From the NCBI RefSeq assembly GCF_014644295.1, contig NZ_BMKK01000019.1, positions 1-57,714 of the forward strand: a stretch of 57,714 nt of DNA, in the 5' to 3' direction. Positions 46,371 to 55,169 of the stretch are shown in pieces. The first letter of the stretch is position 1. Each line of letters opens with the position of its first letter. Origin of the DNA: Emticicia aquatilis. Lineage in GTDB: Bacteria > Bacteroidota > Bacteroidia > Cytophagales > Spirosomataceae. The notes under the pieces are model-generated. The model was not told the DNA's origin and searched no databases. It saw nothing but the letters and a program-made list of their open reading frames with translations. The position numbers and the translations under genes were made by a program.

Positions 46371-46760
46371 ATGAAAAATAATGTAATATTTCTATATCTT
46401 TATGAAGCAATTAGGCTTATTATAATACTTCTTTTTGGATATAAGCTAATGCAATATTTTTCGGGAACAGGAAAAGAAAATGTAGAAGCCTTAGCAATGA
46501 TAATTGTTACACTTATTTCAAGTATAATTAATTTCTTTTCGCAAATTGTTCTAAACTTAAATAATACTAAATCAACCAATATCGGCTTTTTCAAAAAACA
46601 GATTGTAAATTCACTAATTGTATTTTTTACTCCACTGATTCTTATTTATTTTTTAACAGGTGGAGAGAAAGTAATTTTTCATCATTTTTTACCATTTACA
46701 TCAATATTAATAGTCGTAAATCTTTTCTTTTCGGGAATTTATCAAACCCAGTTAAAATAG
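46371..46760 (+). CDS. Cassette 2 gene: four-helix membrane protein
   Basis: 129 residues, nearly all hydrophobic, with about four membrane helices (VIFLYLYEAIRLIIILLFGY; ALAMIIVTLISSIINFFSQIV; IVNSLIVFFTPLILIYFL; FTSILIVVNLFFSGIY). No family recognised. It starts 26 bp after attC site 1, with no promoter visible inside the cassette. Confidence 0.65.
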   Translation: MKNNVIFLYLYEAIRLIIILLFGYKLMQYFSGTGKENVEALAMIIVTLISSIINFFSQIVLNLNNTKSTNIGFFKKQIVNSLIVFFTPLILIYFLTGGEKVIFHHFLPFTSILIVVNLFFSGIYQTQLK

Positions 46761-46761
46761 T

Positions 46762-47075
46762 TTGACAGTTTTAGCTAACCTCCGACGAGCCGAATTCGCT
46801 AAGTTTTCAAGCGTTTCAAACGCCTAATTTTGCGACGTAGCAGCATTTTGGTTCACCATGTAAATTTTCCAGCTTGCAAAGTGGGCTGGCGACAACTCCT
46901 CTGAGTGGTATTTTTGCCAACTTTTCTTCGACTCACAAAGTTTTATCCAACTCATTTGCTTTTTTGTATTTTTCCGTGCTATTTTACTTCCAGCATTCAG
47001 CCTTGCTGGATTGGGTTCTTAGCGTGCAAGCCGTCCGTCGGACGTCTTATCAGAGCGGACGCAAAGTCGGTTTAG
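46762..47075 (+). repeat. Conserved cassette tail 2 (type A)
   Basis: Closely similar to tail 1 from about 46870 on. It holds a TATTTTTG (46909-46916) and the hairpin CGTCC/GGACG at 47032-47044, whose loop is GTC instead of TTC. Confidence 0.7.
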
Positions 47076-47164
47076 TCCAACTCGAAAGCATTGTGTAAAG
47101 GTCTGATGCTTTATTAATTAACTCTAAATTTACTCCAAGTCCATCACAATGCTGGTCGTTGGAA
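47076..47164 (+). repeat. attC-like site 2
   Basis: TCCAAC (47076-47081), spacer TCGAAA, L-box GCATTGTG pairing with CACAATGC, core GTTGGAA (47158-47164). 89 bp. Confidence 0.8.
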
Positions 47165-47175
47165 AGTTTTCAAAA

Positions 47176-47730
47176 ATGGATATTAACAAAATAATAAATG
47201 ATGCTTATGTTGAATTAAATCAAGATGGAATCATTTTTAAAATGTTTTATGATTTTGACTTTATCCAAGACCTTGAGCGTGGCGGAGTAACATACCAAAA
47301 AATATTTTTCATTTTGTGTAAATCAGACTTTTTCGATAAGCACTCAGATGAAGCTTTAAAATTTTCAAGTAAAGGGCTTGAATTAATACGAGATTTTAAA
47401 ACTTACTATGAGTATTTAGATTTCTTAAAAGATGAAAAAGAACGTAAAGAGTTACGAGAATTTGAAGCACATGAAGCTAACCTAACAGCTTCAAAATCTT
47501 CTAAAAACTCGATGGTAGCCGCTTGGGTAGCTGGTATTGCTACCGTGTTGTCATTTATGTTTTCTCTTTATCAATATTCTGAATCAAAAGGAAAAGAAAA
47601 ATTGATTGATAGTTTATCTAAAAAATATAGAATATTAGAAGGCAAGTTTGCAGTCCAACACCAAAGCCTACAAAAAACCAAGGTACGTATAGATTCATTA
47701 TTATATTCTCAAAAATCCAAGCCAAAATAG
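47176..47730 (+). CDS. Cassette 3 gene: single-pass membrane protein
   Basis: 184 residues from ATG 47176. An in-frame ATG also exists inside the attC site (47149), which would add nine residues. The N-terminal helical domain (about 1-115) includes ERGGVTYQKIFFILCKSDFF and ends in a charged coil (EKERKELREFEAHEANL). One membrane helix follows at about 120-142 (VAAWVAGIATVLSFMFSLY), then a C-terminal coiled-coil tail. No family recognised. The topology, a cytoplasmic domain plus one helix, is also seen in some defence effectors, but there is no motif to prove that role. Confidence 0.65.
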   Translation: MDINKIINDAYVELNQDGIIFKMFYDFDFIQDLERGGVTYQKIFFILCKSDFFDKHSDEALKFSSKGLELIRDFKTYYEYLDFLKDEKERKELREFEAHEANLTASKSSKNSMVAAWVAGIATVLSFMFSLYQYSESKGKEKLIDSLSKKYRILEGKFAVQHQSLQKTKVRIDSLLYSQKSKPK

Positions 47731-47734
47731 ATTT

Positions 47735-48017
47735 CATAAATTTGACAATTTAAAAGTTTTTAATTAACTTTAGTTCGTCAAGTTTAGCTCACAGGCACTT
47801 TCGACAATTTCAATGCGAAATTTTCAAGCGTGGACTCTCGAAAACTTCGCTATTTTTTGGTTCTTTGTTCTCATCGTTACTTTCGACACGAAATTAGCGT
47901 GGTTTACAAAGGCTTTTTTCTCAAAAGCTTTGCGGTTTATAGTACGTTTTTTATATCCTTGGGTCGCTTATTTTTCGGGTGAAACTCGGAATGAAGAGCT
48001 TGCAAAGTTGGCTTTTC
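47735..48017 (+). repeat. Cassette tail 3 (divergent)
   Basis: Non-coding like the other tails but only loosely similar, with CTCACAGGCA, CAAGCGTGG and CTTGCAAAGTTGG. It lacks the paired hairpin. Confidence 0.45.
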
Positions 48018-48106
48018 TCCAAAGTGAGCAAGCAAGTAAAGGTTTGATAATCAAGTAATTAACTAAATATTCGCTCCAAAAACCATCATAATACTGGTCG
48101 TTGGAA
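48018..48106 (+). repeat. attC-like site 3 (degenerate left arm)
   Basis: The right half is normal (CATAATACTGGTC then GTTGGAA, 48100-48106) but the left arm reads TCCAAA (48018-48023) with GCAAGCAAG, which does not pair with the right L-box. It is probably a weak or dead site. Confidence 0.55.
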
Positions 48107-48119
48107 TAAATCAAACTCA

Positions 48120-49049
48120 ATGAAAAACATGGAAACACAAGAAAAGAGTAGCAAGACTGAAAATAAAGAAAAGTCTAAAATAAATACAGAATATATAAAG
48201 AAACTTTTTGAACAGCGAGTTCAAGTTTATGCTATTTTAAGCTTAATAAGTGGATGGCTACTAATTTTTATTTATTTATATTTCAAAAAAACAGGTAATG
48301 ACTACTTTTTTTTGTCATTCTTGCATGAATTAGGAATAACATTAGCTGCTGTTGGTTTTGTTTCTGTAATTTATGAATTTCTACTTCGAGAGCACTTACT
48401 TGAAGTTATTGAGAATATTATTTTAAAGATTGCAGATAAAACCGCTTCGAGTTCTAATAACTTAAGAAATGCTGGGTTGATTGATATATACGATGAACTA
48501 AAAGCTAAAGAGTTAGGTGAGAAAATTAGTAAACTTGCAGGGAAAGATATAATTTTCCTACATATTTGGATTCCTCATTTAGACATTCTTAAAACCCCAA
48601 TTTTGGAAGCTCTTCGTAATAAATGTAACATTAAAATTCTTGTCTTATCTCCATCTTCAGAAGAAGCTATTATCAAAAGAAGTACTGCTTTAGGTGGATA
48701 TTCTCCAGAAATAATTAAAAATGAAATTATTAGGAATTGGTCTATTTTAGAAACGATTAAGCAAGAAGCCAATAAAACAAACCTCAAAGGAAGTCTTCAA
48801 TGCCTACGTCACGATAATTTTATTGGTATATCCTTAGTTGGATATGGTGATACATTTTTAATGGGACATTATCTTGATAACAACTTAGCTTCTAATACTT
48901 ATCAATTTAAGATATGTGACGCTTCGAAACCGTTATTCAAAATATTAGATGAACATTTTCAATCACAATGGAATAGAGCAGAAGAGAGAAGAGTAGAAGT
49001 AAAAAAAGAAGAAATGTCGAAAAATATGGACTTTTGCGATTTGTTTTAA
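48120..49049 (+). CDS. Cassette 4 gene: two-helix membrane protein with PLD-like C-terminal domain
   Basis: 309 residues (a second Met follows at 48129). After a charged N-terminus come two membrane helices (VYAILSLISGWLLIFIYLYF; LGITLAAVGFVSVIYEFLL). Residues about 120-290 form a cytoplasmic alpha/beta domain: DIIFLHIWIPHLDILKTP, IKILVLSPSSEEAIIKRS, LQCLRHDNFIGISLVGYG, and the end FKILDEHFQSQWNRAEE. The overall pattern resembles inactive or atypical phospholipase-D-like folds (no HxKxxxxD motif). A role as a sensor or effector in defence is possible but unproved. Confidence 0.68.
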   Translation: MKNMETQEKSSKTENKEKSKINTEYIKKLFEQRVQVYAILSLISGWLLIFIYLYFKKTGNDYFFLSFLHELGITLAAVGFVSVIYEFLLREHLLEVIENIILKIADKTASSSNNLRNAGLIDIYDELKAKELGEKISKLAGKDIIFLHIWIPHLDILKTPILEALRNKCNIKILVLSPSSEEAIIKRSTALGGYSPEIIKNEIIRNWSILETIKQEANKTNLKGSLQCLRHDNFIGISLVGYGDTFLMGHYLDNNLASNTYQFKICDASKPLFKILDEHFQSQWNRAEERRVEVKKEEMSKNMDFCDLF

Positions 49050-49074
49050 AACGTGATGCCAAAATAGTTTGATA

Positions 49075-49366
49075 ATTTTATTTTCACTCACAGGCAATTG
49101 CAACAAGACAAAAGCGAAATTCAAAGTGCTGATTCTCAGCAAAGTATCCCAATTTACAGGCTCAGCCGACATTTCCAATGTGCGGTATTAACTCAAATTT
49201 TACTCCGAAAAATAAATTCTTTTGCTTTTCATTTTCTTTTTTCAGAACTTGGTATGCAGATTTGGTCAGCGACTTTCGATTAGAGCAGTTTCTACGCTTT
49301 TACCATCTTAGCACGCAGCTTTGTTGGTGGACATCAAATCGGAACGGTTCGCAAAGTTGGTCTGCC
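49075..49366 (+). repeat. Conserved cassette tail 4 (type B)
   Basis: Shares with tails 6 and 8 the blocks TTCAGAACTTGGTATGC, AGCAGTTTCTACGCTTTT, TTAGCACGCA and AACGGTTCGC. The hairpin of type A is reduced to an imperfect TTGTTGGTGGACATCAA. Confidence 0.65.
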
Positions 49367-49454
49367 TCCAACACGAAGCATTATGTAAAGGCTTGAAAAT
49401 TAATAAATTAACTCAAAATTAACTCCAAATCCATCACAATGCTGGTCGTTGGAA
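49367..49454 (+). repeat. attC-like site 4
   Basis: TCCAAC (49367-49372), spacer ACGAA, L-box GCATTATG facing CACAATGC (A-C on the top strand, T-G wobble on the bottom strand), spacer TGGTC, core GTTGGAA (49448-49454). 88 bp. Confidence 0.8.
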
Positions 49455-49477
49455 GTTTAAAAGCAATCCTATTTAAA

Positions 49478-50359
49478 ATGGCAAATTCAAAGCAAATTTC
49501 ATACGAAAATAGGGTTACTGCATTTATTGATATTCTTGGGTTCAAACAATTAATAAAAGAATCAACAAGTAATATTGAAAAAATAGAATTGCTCTATAAA
49601 GTTCTAAAATTCCTTAAATCTTTTGAAAGACCAAGTAAATGGTCAACTGAAATCGTTTCAATTGAAGAAAATGCTCAATCTAAAGGTATTGATAATTTCA
49701 AAATCGAAGGTTCTGTACAATGTACTACATTTTCAGATTCAATAGTAATTTCAATCCTTGTAAATGATACAAACATCAATGAAGTTACATCAACTTTAAT
49801 TACTAATTTATCTGAAGTTGGCTCCATATTAGTTCAAGCTAATATTCTATGGAGAGGTGCTATTTCAGTAGGACAGCTAATTCATGAAAAAAATGGCATT
49901 GTGTTGGGTCAAGCTTTAATCGACGCATATACTTTTGAAAATTCTTATGCAAAGTACCCAAGGATTATTCTAACCGATAAATTAATTAAACAACTAAATT
50001 ATCCATATAAATCCAAGCCTGAAAGTTATCCATATCACCTTTATGTTGAAAGGTTTGAGGATGGATTGGTTGGATTTCACCAATTAAAATATTTTGAAGT
50101 TGTTCAAGATGCACTTTTTGGAAATACAAACATTTTAAAAAATTCTATTAATCGAGCTAAAAATACAATAATAAATGGGTTAGATAGTTCATTTGATTCT
50201 CCAGATGTATTTCTAAAATATAAGTGGTTGAAGGAGATTTACAATAATTTATATATTGATTCCAAAATTAAACCTAAAATTCATGAGCTCAATGAATCTA
50301 TTCGTGGGAATAACATTCATTTCTCATATACTCAAGATTTTTATTCAAAAAATGATTGA
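49478..50359 (+). CDS. Cassette 5 gene: class III nucleotidyl cyclase-like protein
   Basis: 293 residues from ATG 49478; an ATG inside the attC (49439) is in frame and would add 13 residues. The start AFIDILGFKQLI has the Asp18 and GF layout of the first metal-binding strand of class III adenylate/guanylate cyclases, and FSDSIVIS (Asp87) fits the second metal Asp. LWRGAISVGQLIHEKNGIVLGQAL and AYTFENSYAKYPRIIL are conserved-looking further blocks. Class III cyclase-like proteins are known in Pycsar-type phage defence, but there is no effector in the same cassette. The cyclase call is tentative. Confidence 0.6.
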   Translation: MANSKQISYENRVTAFIDILGFKQLIKESTSNIEKIELLYKVLKFLKSFERPSKWSTEIVSIEENAQSKGIDNFKIEGSVQCTTFSDSIVISILVNDTNINEVTSTLITNLSEVGSILVQANILWRGAISVGQLIHEKNGIVLGQALIDAYTFENSYAKYPRIILTDKLIKQLNYPYKSKPESYPYHLYVERFEDGLVGFHQLKYFEVVQDALFGNTNILKNSINRAKNTIINGLDSSFDSPDVFLKYKWLKEIYNNLYIDSKIKPKIHELNESIRGNNIHFSYTQDFYSKND

Positions 50360-50389
50360 TTTAGTCTTTAGATTCGTAAGTTATAAAAT

Positions 50390-50661
50390 GATTTAATAGC
50401 ACAAATTTTCGCTCTTAGGCTCGTCCGACATTTTGAATGCGTGGTATTCACTCAAATTTAACTCCAAAAAATAAATCATTTGTTTTTCAAATTATTTTTT
50501 CAGAAATTGGTATGCAGATTTGGCTCGGGACATTTTATTGGCGGGTAATGGTTGGTGTGCAAATTTAGTTTTCAGCATCATATTTTGTGGGGTTAGTTTG
50601 GTTCGTTGGCATGCTTGGTGTCTTTCGACACCAAATTAGAGCGGTCTCAAAGTTCATCTGT
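50390..50661 (+). repeat. Conserved cassette tail 5 (hybrid)
   Basis: It begins like type B (TTCAGAAATTGGTATGCAG) and ends like type A with an 8-bp hairpin TTGGTGTC/GACACCAA (50615-50634), then TTAGAGCGGTC. Confidence 0.65.
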
Positions 50662-50751
50662 TCCAACACGAAAGCATTATGTAAAGGCTTGATAATTAAC
50701 TAATTAACTCTAAAATTACTCCAAAAACCATCATAATGCTGGTCGTTGGAA
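50662..50751 (+). repeat. attC-like site 5
   Basis: TCCAAC (50662-50667), spacer ACGAAA, L-box GCATTATG pairing exactly with CATAATGC, core GTTGGAA (50745-50751). 90 bp. Confidence 0.82.
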
Positions 50752-50767
50752 CGAAAACATAAATATC

Positions 50768-51511
50768 ATGAAATATCTTAAAACATACATTCTTATATTT
50801 ATATCCTTTCAACTGTATTCACAGCAACCGAATAAAAATGTATTACAAAATGCTGAACAAGGTAAATTTGGCTATCAGAAACGTACAAGCGATGAACGAT
50901 ATGAAGGACTTTTTAAAACTCAAATTTCAGGTTCAATTATTGAAGTGGTATCTGTGACACAAGGAGACATTGAATATCAGATGAATAGCAATGAAGTTTT
51001 GAGAGTCGCCTTGCCAAAAATTCAAAATATCAAAGAAACCAAAATTACAGGAGTTAGCTATGGTATAAATATGAATTATCAAATAGACATGGTAATTAAT
51101 GATGGAAAATCTAAACAAATTCCATTGAGAGAAGTTATTTTACCTCAACGAATTTCAAGTAATAATTTAGGTATTTTTGGTTATATTGAACTTCCGAACT
51201 CGGAAATGGAGTATGTACCAGTAATTGTATCGTCAAAATTGAACCCAACTCAAAATTCTGAAATAAAAATTAAACTTGCTTCAAATGTTAAAATATCTCA
51301 AGTAAAATGGAAATATTCAGTATATAAGAATGGAGAATGTAATCCAACGCAACCATATATAGCAATTAATACATCTTTTGAAAAAGAAGAAGCAATCGAA
51401 TTAGTAATACCGAATGAATTAAAAACCACTAAGATTTGTATTGAAATTCAAGCACAAATAGCAGGAAATAATAGATGGATACCAAAAACGCTTAAAGTTT
51501 ACATACCATGA
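50768..51511 (+). CDS. Cassette 6 gene 1: exported protein of unknown function
   Basis: 247 residues. Signal peptide MKYLKTYILIFISFQLYSQ. The mature part is beta-rich (ISGSIIEVVSVTQGDIEYQ; TKTTKICIEIQAQIAG-like strands) and could be a single elongated domain. It starts a four-gene operon that occupies one cassette; its stop overlaps the next start by 4 bp. No family recognised. Co-expression with membrane, protease and barrel-like proteins suggests part of an envelope complex. Confidence 0.65.
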   Translation: MKYLKTYILIFISFQLYSQQPNKNVLQNAEQGKFGYQKRTSDERYEGLFKTQISGSIIEVVSVTQGDIEYQMNSNEVLRVALPKIQNIKETKITGVSYGINMNYQIDMVINDGKSKQIPLREVILPQRISSNNLGIFGYIELPNSEMEYVPVIVSSKLNPTQNSEIKIKLASNVKISQVKWKYSVYKNGECNPTQPYIAINTSFEKEEAIELVIPNELKTTKICIEIQAQIAGNNRWIPKTLKVYIP

Positions 51512-52665
51512 TAAAAATTATACGTATGTTTTTGTCTTTTTTCAAGAAAGTATTGAATTACTTTCTTGTTTTTTTTATACCTCCTGTTAATAACTTAAAA
51601 AACTACTCTAAACTTAACGAAGAGTATAATAGAGTTTTAAATGGTTTAAATACAAATTTTAAAGAAAAAGAATTATCAAATTTAAAAAATATTGAATATT
51701 TGATAGATTTGAATTTAATTAAAATAATAAATTGGATAACAAAAATAGTGTCTTTTGTTACAATAGTTTTTGTAATAATAATAATCGAAAAAAAAGTTAG
51801 TTCTACTAAAATCAGTGTAGATGTGGAAGTGAGTGCATTCACAATATTCCCAAATTCTCATAAGGGTTTTGATAATTTCATTAACTTGAGTTCAAAAAAG
51901 AGTCTGTCAATCAGTAAAAGTAAAATATTGTCTGGACTAAGTAATGGTGTTGGTGAATTCAAAATTCAAGCAGTTGCAGACAGTACAATCGAGGGAGTAG
52001 TTGAAGCTACAATTAATAAAATATCTCCTCACACTAAAATTAGATTTGAATCGCCTACGATAGAACAATCGAATATTTATTTTACTACTGATTCTTCAAT
52101 TTCATATATTAGTGGTGAAATCAATAACTACCGAGAATTAATTATAAATGAGAAACGAAGTTCAGATAAGTTTGATTCCGATAATACATTCTCAATAATT
52201 TTTGAAAAGAAATTAAATTTTAACGAGCGTTTCAATATTAGTTTAGTTCATCCAAATCTATCAATCAAACCTATTTTAATTGATTCATTAACTTTTTTAG
52301 AAGAAACTAATATATCTGGTGCAGAAAAGCCTATTTCCTCAATTATTTCAGGGCAAGTTAATTTTCTTGAAATTGAGCAAAAGCCTCATTTATTAAATTT
52401 AAGAGATACTCTTTCTTTTTCTCTAACTTCTCCAACCGAAGTCACCATTAAAAAAAATATAAACGGCAACTTTACTATTCATTTTGATTGTGAGGTAAAT
52501 AAACTAATTTCTGGTCAATTAATTTTGAATGAAAAAGATAAAAATATAATGCCCAAAATATGGAAATGGCTGTATTTCTCTATGCCTTCATATATTTGGG
52601 CTTTACTTTTTGCAAGTATTCCCATTTTGTTAAACCATTTTTTAAAAACTACGAAAAAAGAATGA
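51508..52665 (+). CDS. Cassette 6 gene 2: inner-membrane protein with large periplasmic domain
   Basis: 385 residues. An N-terminal amphipathic or membrane region (LSFFKKVLNYFLVFFIPPV), a helix at about 75-95 (IVSFVTIVFVIIIIEKK), a beta-rich stretch of about 260 residues with many Ser/Asn strands, and a C-terminal membrane helix (MPSYIWALLFASIPILLNHF). Thus both ends are in the membrane and the middle lies outside the cytoplasm. ATGA overlaps couple it with both neighbours. The codon use is very AT-rich. No family recognised. Confidence 0.65.
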   Translation: MIKIIRMFLSFFKKVLNYFLVFFIPPVNNLKNYSKLNEEYNRVLNGLNTNFKEKELSNLKNIEYLIDLNLIKIINWITKIVSFVTIVFVIIIIEKKVSSTKISVDVEVSAFTIFPNSHKGFDNFINLSSKKSLSISKSKILSGLSNGVGEFKIQAVADSTIEGVVEATINKISPHTKIRFESPTIEQSNIYFTTDSSISYISGEINNYRELIINEKRSSDKFDSDNTFSIIFEKKLNFNERFNISLVHPNLSIKPILIDSLTFLEETNISGAEKPISSIISGQVNFLEIEQKPHLLNLRDTLSFSLTSPTEVTIKKNINGNFTIHFDCEVNKLISGQLILNEKDKNIMPKIWKWLYFSMPSYIWALLFASIPILLNHFLKTTKKE

Positions 52666-53327
52666 AAACTTATATTTATTTGATTATACATATTTTAAGT
52701 ATTTCAAAAATATCTGCTCAAGTAGCAAATTCTGAATTATATTTAAAATCCACTGTGAGAATTAATAACGTAGAAAACAATGAAATCGGAACAGGATTCA
52801 TAATTGGTCAGAATAGTGATTCTCTTTTTATTATAACTGCAAAACATATCATTGATGGAGTGAATGCTTCATTATTAGTTGATTTAACAGATGAATTAAT
52901 CAATATTCCAAGTAAAATTAGACGAAAAAGTAATGATTTAGATTTGGCATTATTAAGTATTCCTAAACTAAATTATTCTTGGAATACATACAATCATATT
53001 AAACTATCAGACCCATCATCTTCTAAATTATTTTTAGTATATTACGTTGATGTTTTAGGTCAAAAAAAAGAGTTAGAGCCTAAAACAATAAAAGCTATTA
53101 TAAACAAATGGTATGAAGAAAACGATATTTATGAGATTTCTGAAACTCTGATTGGTAATGGAAACTCAGGTACAATGTTATTATGTAATAGAGGGGTTAT
53201 CGGTATAGCGATTGAACAAAGAGGAAATGGTATTTGCAGAGCGTATCGAATAAATCTTGTAAAAAAATGGATAGATTCTTTTGATAGTAAAATTTGGCAA
53301 TTGATAGAAACCGATTTTTGTAATTAA
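52662..53327 (+). CDS. Cassette 6 gene 3: exported trypsin-like serine protease
   Basis: 221 residues. Start ATG 52662, overlapping the previous stop; signal peptide to ISKISAQ. The chymotrypsin-fold triad is visible: His62 in LFIITAKHII, Asp94 in NDLDLALLSI, and Ser169 in the GNGNSGTML motif; GTGFII near residue 44 is the usual first strand. It is likely a periplasmic protease. As it sits between an inner-membrane protein and a barrel-like protein, it may process or gate a partner in the same operon; that role is inferred. Confidence 0.82.
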   Translation: MKTYIYLIIHILSISKISAQVANSELYLKSTVRINNVENNEIGTGFIIGQNSDSLFIITAKHIIDGVNASLLVDLTDELINIPSKIRRKSNDLDLALLSIPKLNYSWNTYNHIKLSDPSSSKLFLVYYVDVLGQKKELEPKTIKAIINKWYEENDIYEISETLIGNGNSGTMLLCNRGVIGIAIEQRGNGICRAYRINLVKKWIDSFDSKIWQLIETDFCN

Positions 53328-53334
53328 TAATTTT

Positions 53335-54768
53335 ATGAAAACACGAATATTTTTACTTTTCTTTTTTGTTAGTAATATACTAATGGCACAAGATTTAATT
53401 TCAAATTCAATATTGAAATTTGGCTTAGATGGATATGGTCTAATCGTTGCATCAAATGAAAAAGATAGTTTGTATTTTATTAAAATTACAGATAAAACTA
53501 AAAAATTACCCGTTTTATTAAATTATACTACTCTTAAAACATCAAGAGATAAATTAGAAGGTTCTTTAATTGTAGAGTTCCCTTTTGAAAATTATAAAAT
53601 TGGGTTGTATTTTAGCAATAGTAATGTAGAAAAAGAATGGGTAAGACCTTTTTACCTCAGTCTTTATAATCTTGATTTAGGGAAACATAATACCTTTATA
53701 GATACAGAGCCTCCAACATCAGATGATAAAATGAACTTACGCTTGAATATGTTTCACAGTTTATATTATGCTAACACTATTTCAAATATAAGAAGATTTA
53801 AAATTGAGACTGGAGGAGTTTTTGAAAGAGGTTTTCCACTAATTTACGACAACAAAGTGGTAGGAGTAATAGCTAATTCTAACTACCAAAATAAAACAAA
53901 TATAGCAGAAGTAATTGAGATAAGTAAAATTAGAGATTTATTATACAGTCAAAATAAAGGATTTATAAGATGTAAATATTTTGAACTTCTTGAAGATAAC
54001 AAAAAAGAAACACCATGCGAAAAAGAGATAAGAGAACAAAAAGAAGTTGAGAAAAAGCTTGCTGAGATAAAAAAAAGAAGTAAAAAAGAATACAGAGAAA
54101 CAAAAAACTATCCGATTGATTATACTTTTGGAGGTAATTTGTCAACGGGTATGAACTTACAACCGTTCACATCTGGAAAGATAACAGATGATAAAAGCCT
54201 TTTCTTAAACATAATCTTAAATCCTGATAATTATGATAAATGGTCTATGACAATTTCTCCTCAACTCGGTTCAACAAATATTGGAGGTACATTTCTATAT
54301 ATTGGAGGAAATACAACAAATTCAATTGGAATTAAATATTTAAATGCTAAATCTAAAACTTATTCCGTTTCATTTTTAATGGAACGGAGGTACTTTCTCA
54401 AATCCGATTATTACTTTGGTCTTGGATTTGGCTATACCCCCCTTTTGTCATCTCCAATTAAATTTGATTATATACGTAGTGATAGAAGCAATGTATCGTT
54501 CTCTGAGAGTACAAAAACAAATAGATTTGTTAATCTTATTTCTACACGTTTAAGTTTAATGGCGTGGAAATTTAGAGCGGATTTTCATGTTAATTATTAC
54601 CTCAATAATATAGTAAATAATACATTCTCTTTTGATGTAGCAGCAATAAATAATTTAAATCAATCATACAATATTTCAAAATTTCCTTTTCTTGAAATAA
54701 AACAAAATGGATTTAATTATGGAATATCAATATCATACAGACTTAAAGGTATTTGGAAAGCACAATAA
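53335..54768 (+). CDS. Cassette 6 gene 4: protease-like/beta-barrel fusion protein
   Basis: 477 residues, starting 7 bp after the protease stop; signal peptide to NILMAQ. The N-terminal half has a trypsin-like echo (GGVFERGFPLIYDNKVVGVIA) without a catalytic Ser-Gly pattern, so a dead protease domain is likely. A short charged Lys/Glu linker (about 225-255, KEIREQKEVEKKLAEIKKR) leads to a C-terminal half of alternating strands (FGGNLSTGMNLQ, YYFGLGFGYTPLL, FNYGISISYRLKG), typical of a small outer-membrane barrel. Function unknown; last gene of the operon. Confidence 0.65.
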   Translation: MKTRIFLLFFFVSNILMAQDLISNSILKFGLDGYGLIVASNEKDSLYFIKITDKTKKLPVLLNYTTLKTSRDKLEGSLIVEFPFENYKIGLYFSNSNVEKEWVRPFYLSLYNLDLGKHNTFIDTEPPTSDDKMNLRLNMFHSLYYANTISNIRRFKIETGGVFERGFPLIYDNKVVGVIANSNYQNKTNIAEVIEISKIRDLLYSQNKGFIRCKYFELLEDNKKETPCEKEIREQKEVEKKLAEIKKRSKKEYRETKNYPIDYTFGGNLSTGMNLQPFTSGKITDDKSLFLNIILNPDNYDKWSMTISPQLGSTNIGGTFLYIGGNTTNSIGIKYLNAKSKTYSVSFLMERRYFLKSDYYFGLGFGYTPLLSSPIKFDYIRSDRSNVSFSESTKTNRFVNLISTRLSLMAWKFRADFHVNYYLNNIVNNTFSFDVAAINNLNQSYNISKFPFLEIKQNGFNYGISISYRLKGIWKAQ

Positions 54769-54784
54769 TTTAAATTCATATGCT

Positions 54785-55081
54785 GCTGAAATAGTTTGAC
54801 AGATTTTTAGGCACTTGCAACATGACAAAAGCGAAGCTCAAGGTGTTAATTCTCAGCAAAATGTCCCAGTTAACAGGTTCGGTTAACATTCGATTAGCGT
54901 GGTATTAACTCAGATTTCACTCCGAAAAAAAATCTTTTGCTTTTCATTTTCTTTTTTCAGAACTTGGTATGCGGATTTGGTAGGTGACATTTGGGCAGAG
55001 CTGTTTCTACGCTTTTTAGTCCTTAGCACGCATCATTTCGGGCGACTTTTTATCGGCGTTGGCATTCAAAGTTGGTTTCTC
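54785..55081 (+). repeat. Conserved cassette tail 6 (type B)
   Basis: Close to tails 4 and 8: CAAGGTGTTAATTCTCAGC-like start, TTCAGAACTTGGTATGCGG, CTGTTTCTACGCTTTTTAG, CTTAGCACGCA. The type A hairpin is not formed. Confidence 0.65.
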
Positions 55082-55169
55082 TCCAACACGAAGCATTATG
55101 TAAAGGCTTGATAATTAATAAATTAACTCTAAAACTACTCCAAAACAATCATAATGCTGGTCGTTGGAA
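55082..55169 (+). repeat. attC-like site 6
   Basis: TCCAAC (55082-55087), spacer ACGAA, L-box GCATTATG pairing exactly with CATAATGC, core GTTGGAA (55163-55169). 88 bp. Confidence 0.82.

Noticed and set aside
49478-50359. Complete Pycsar defence system
   Set aside because: Only a possible cyclase is present; no Pycsar effector in the same cassette, and the cyclase call itself is tentative.
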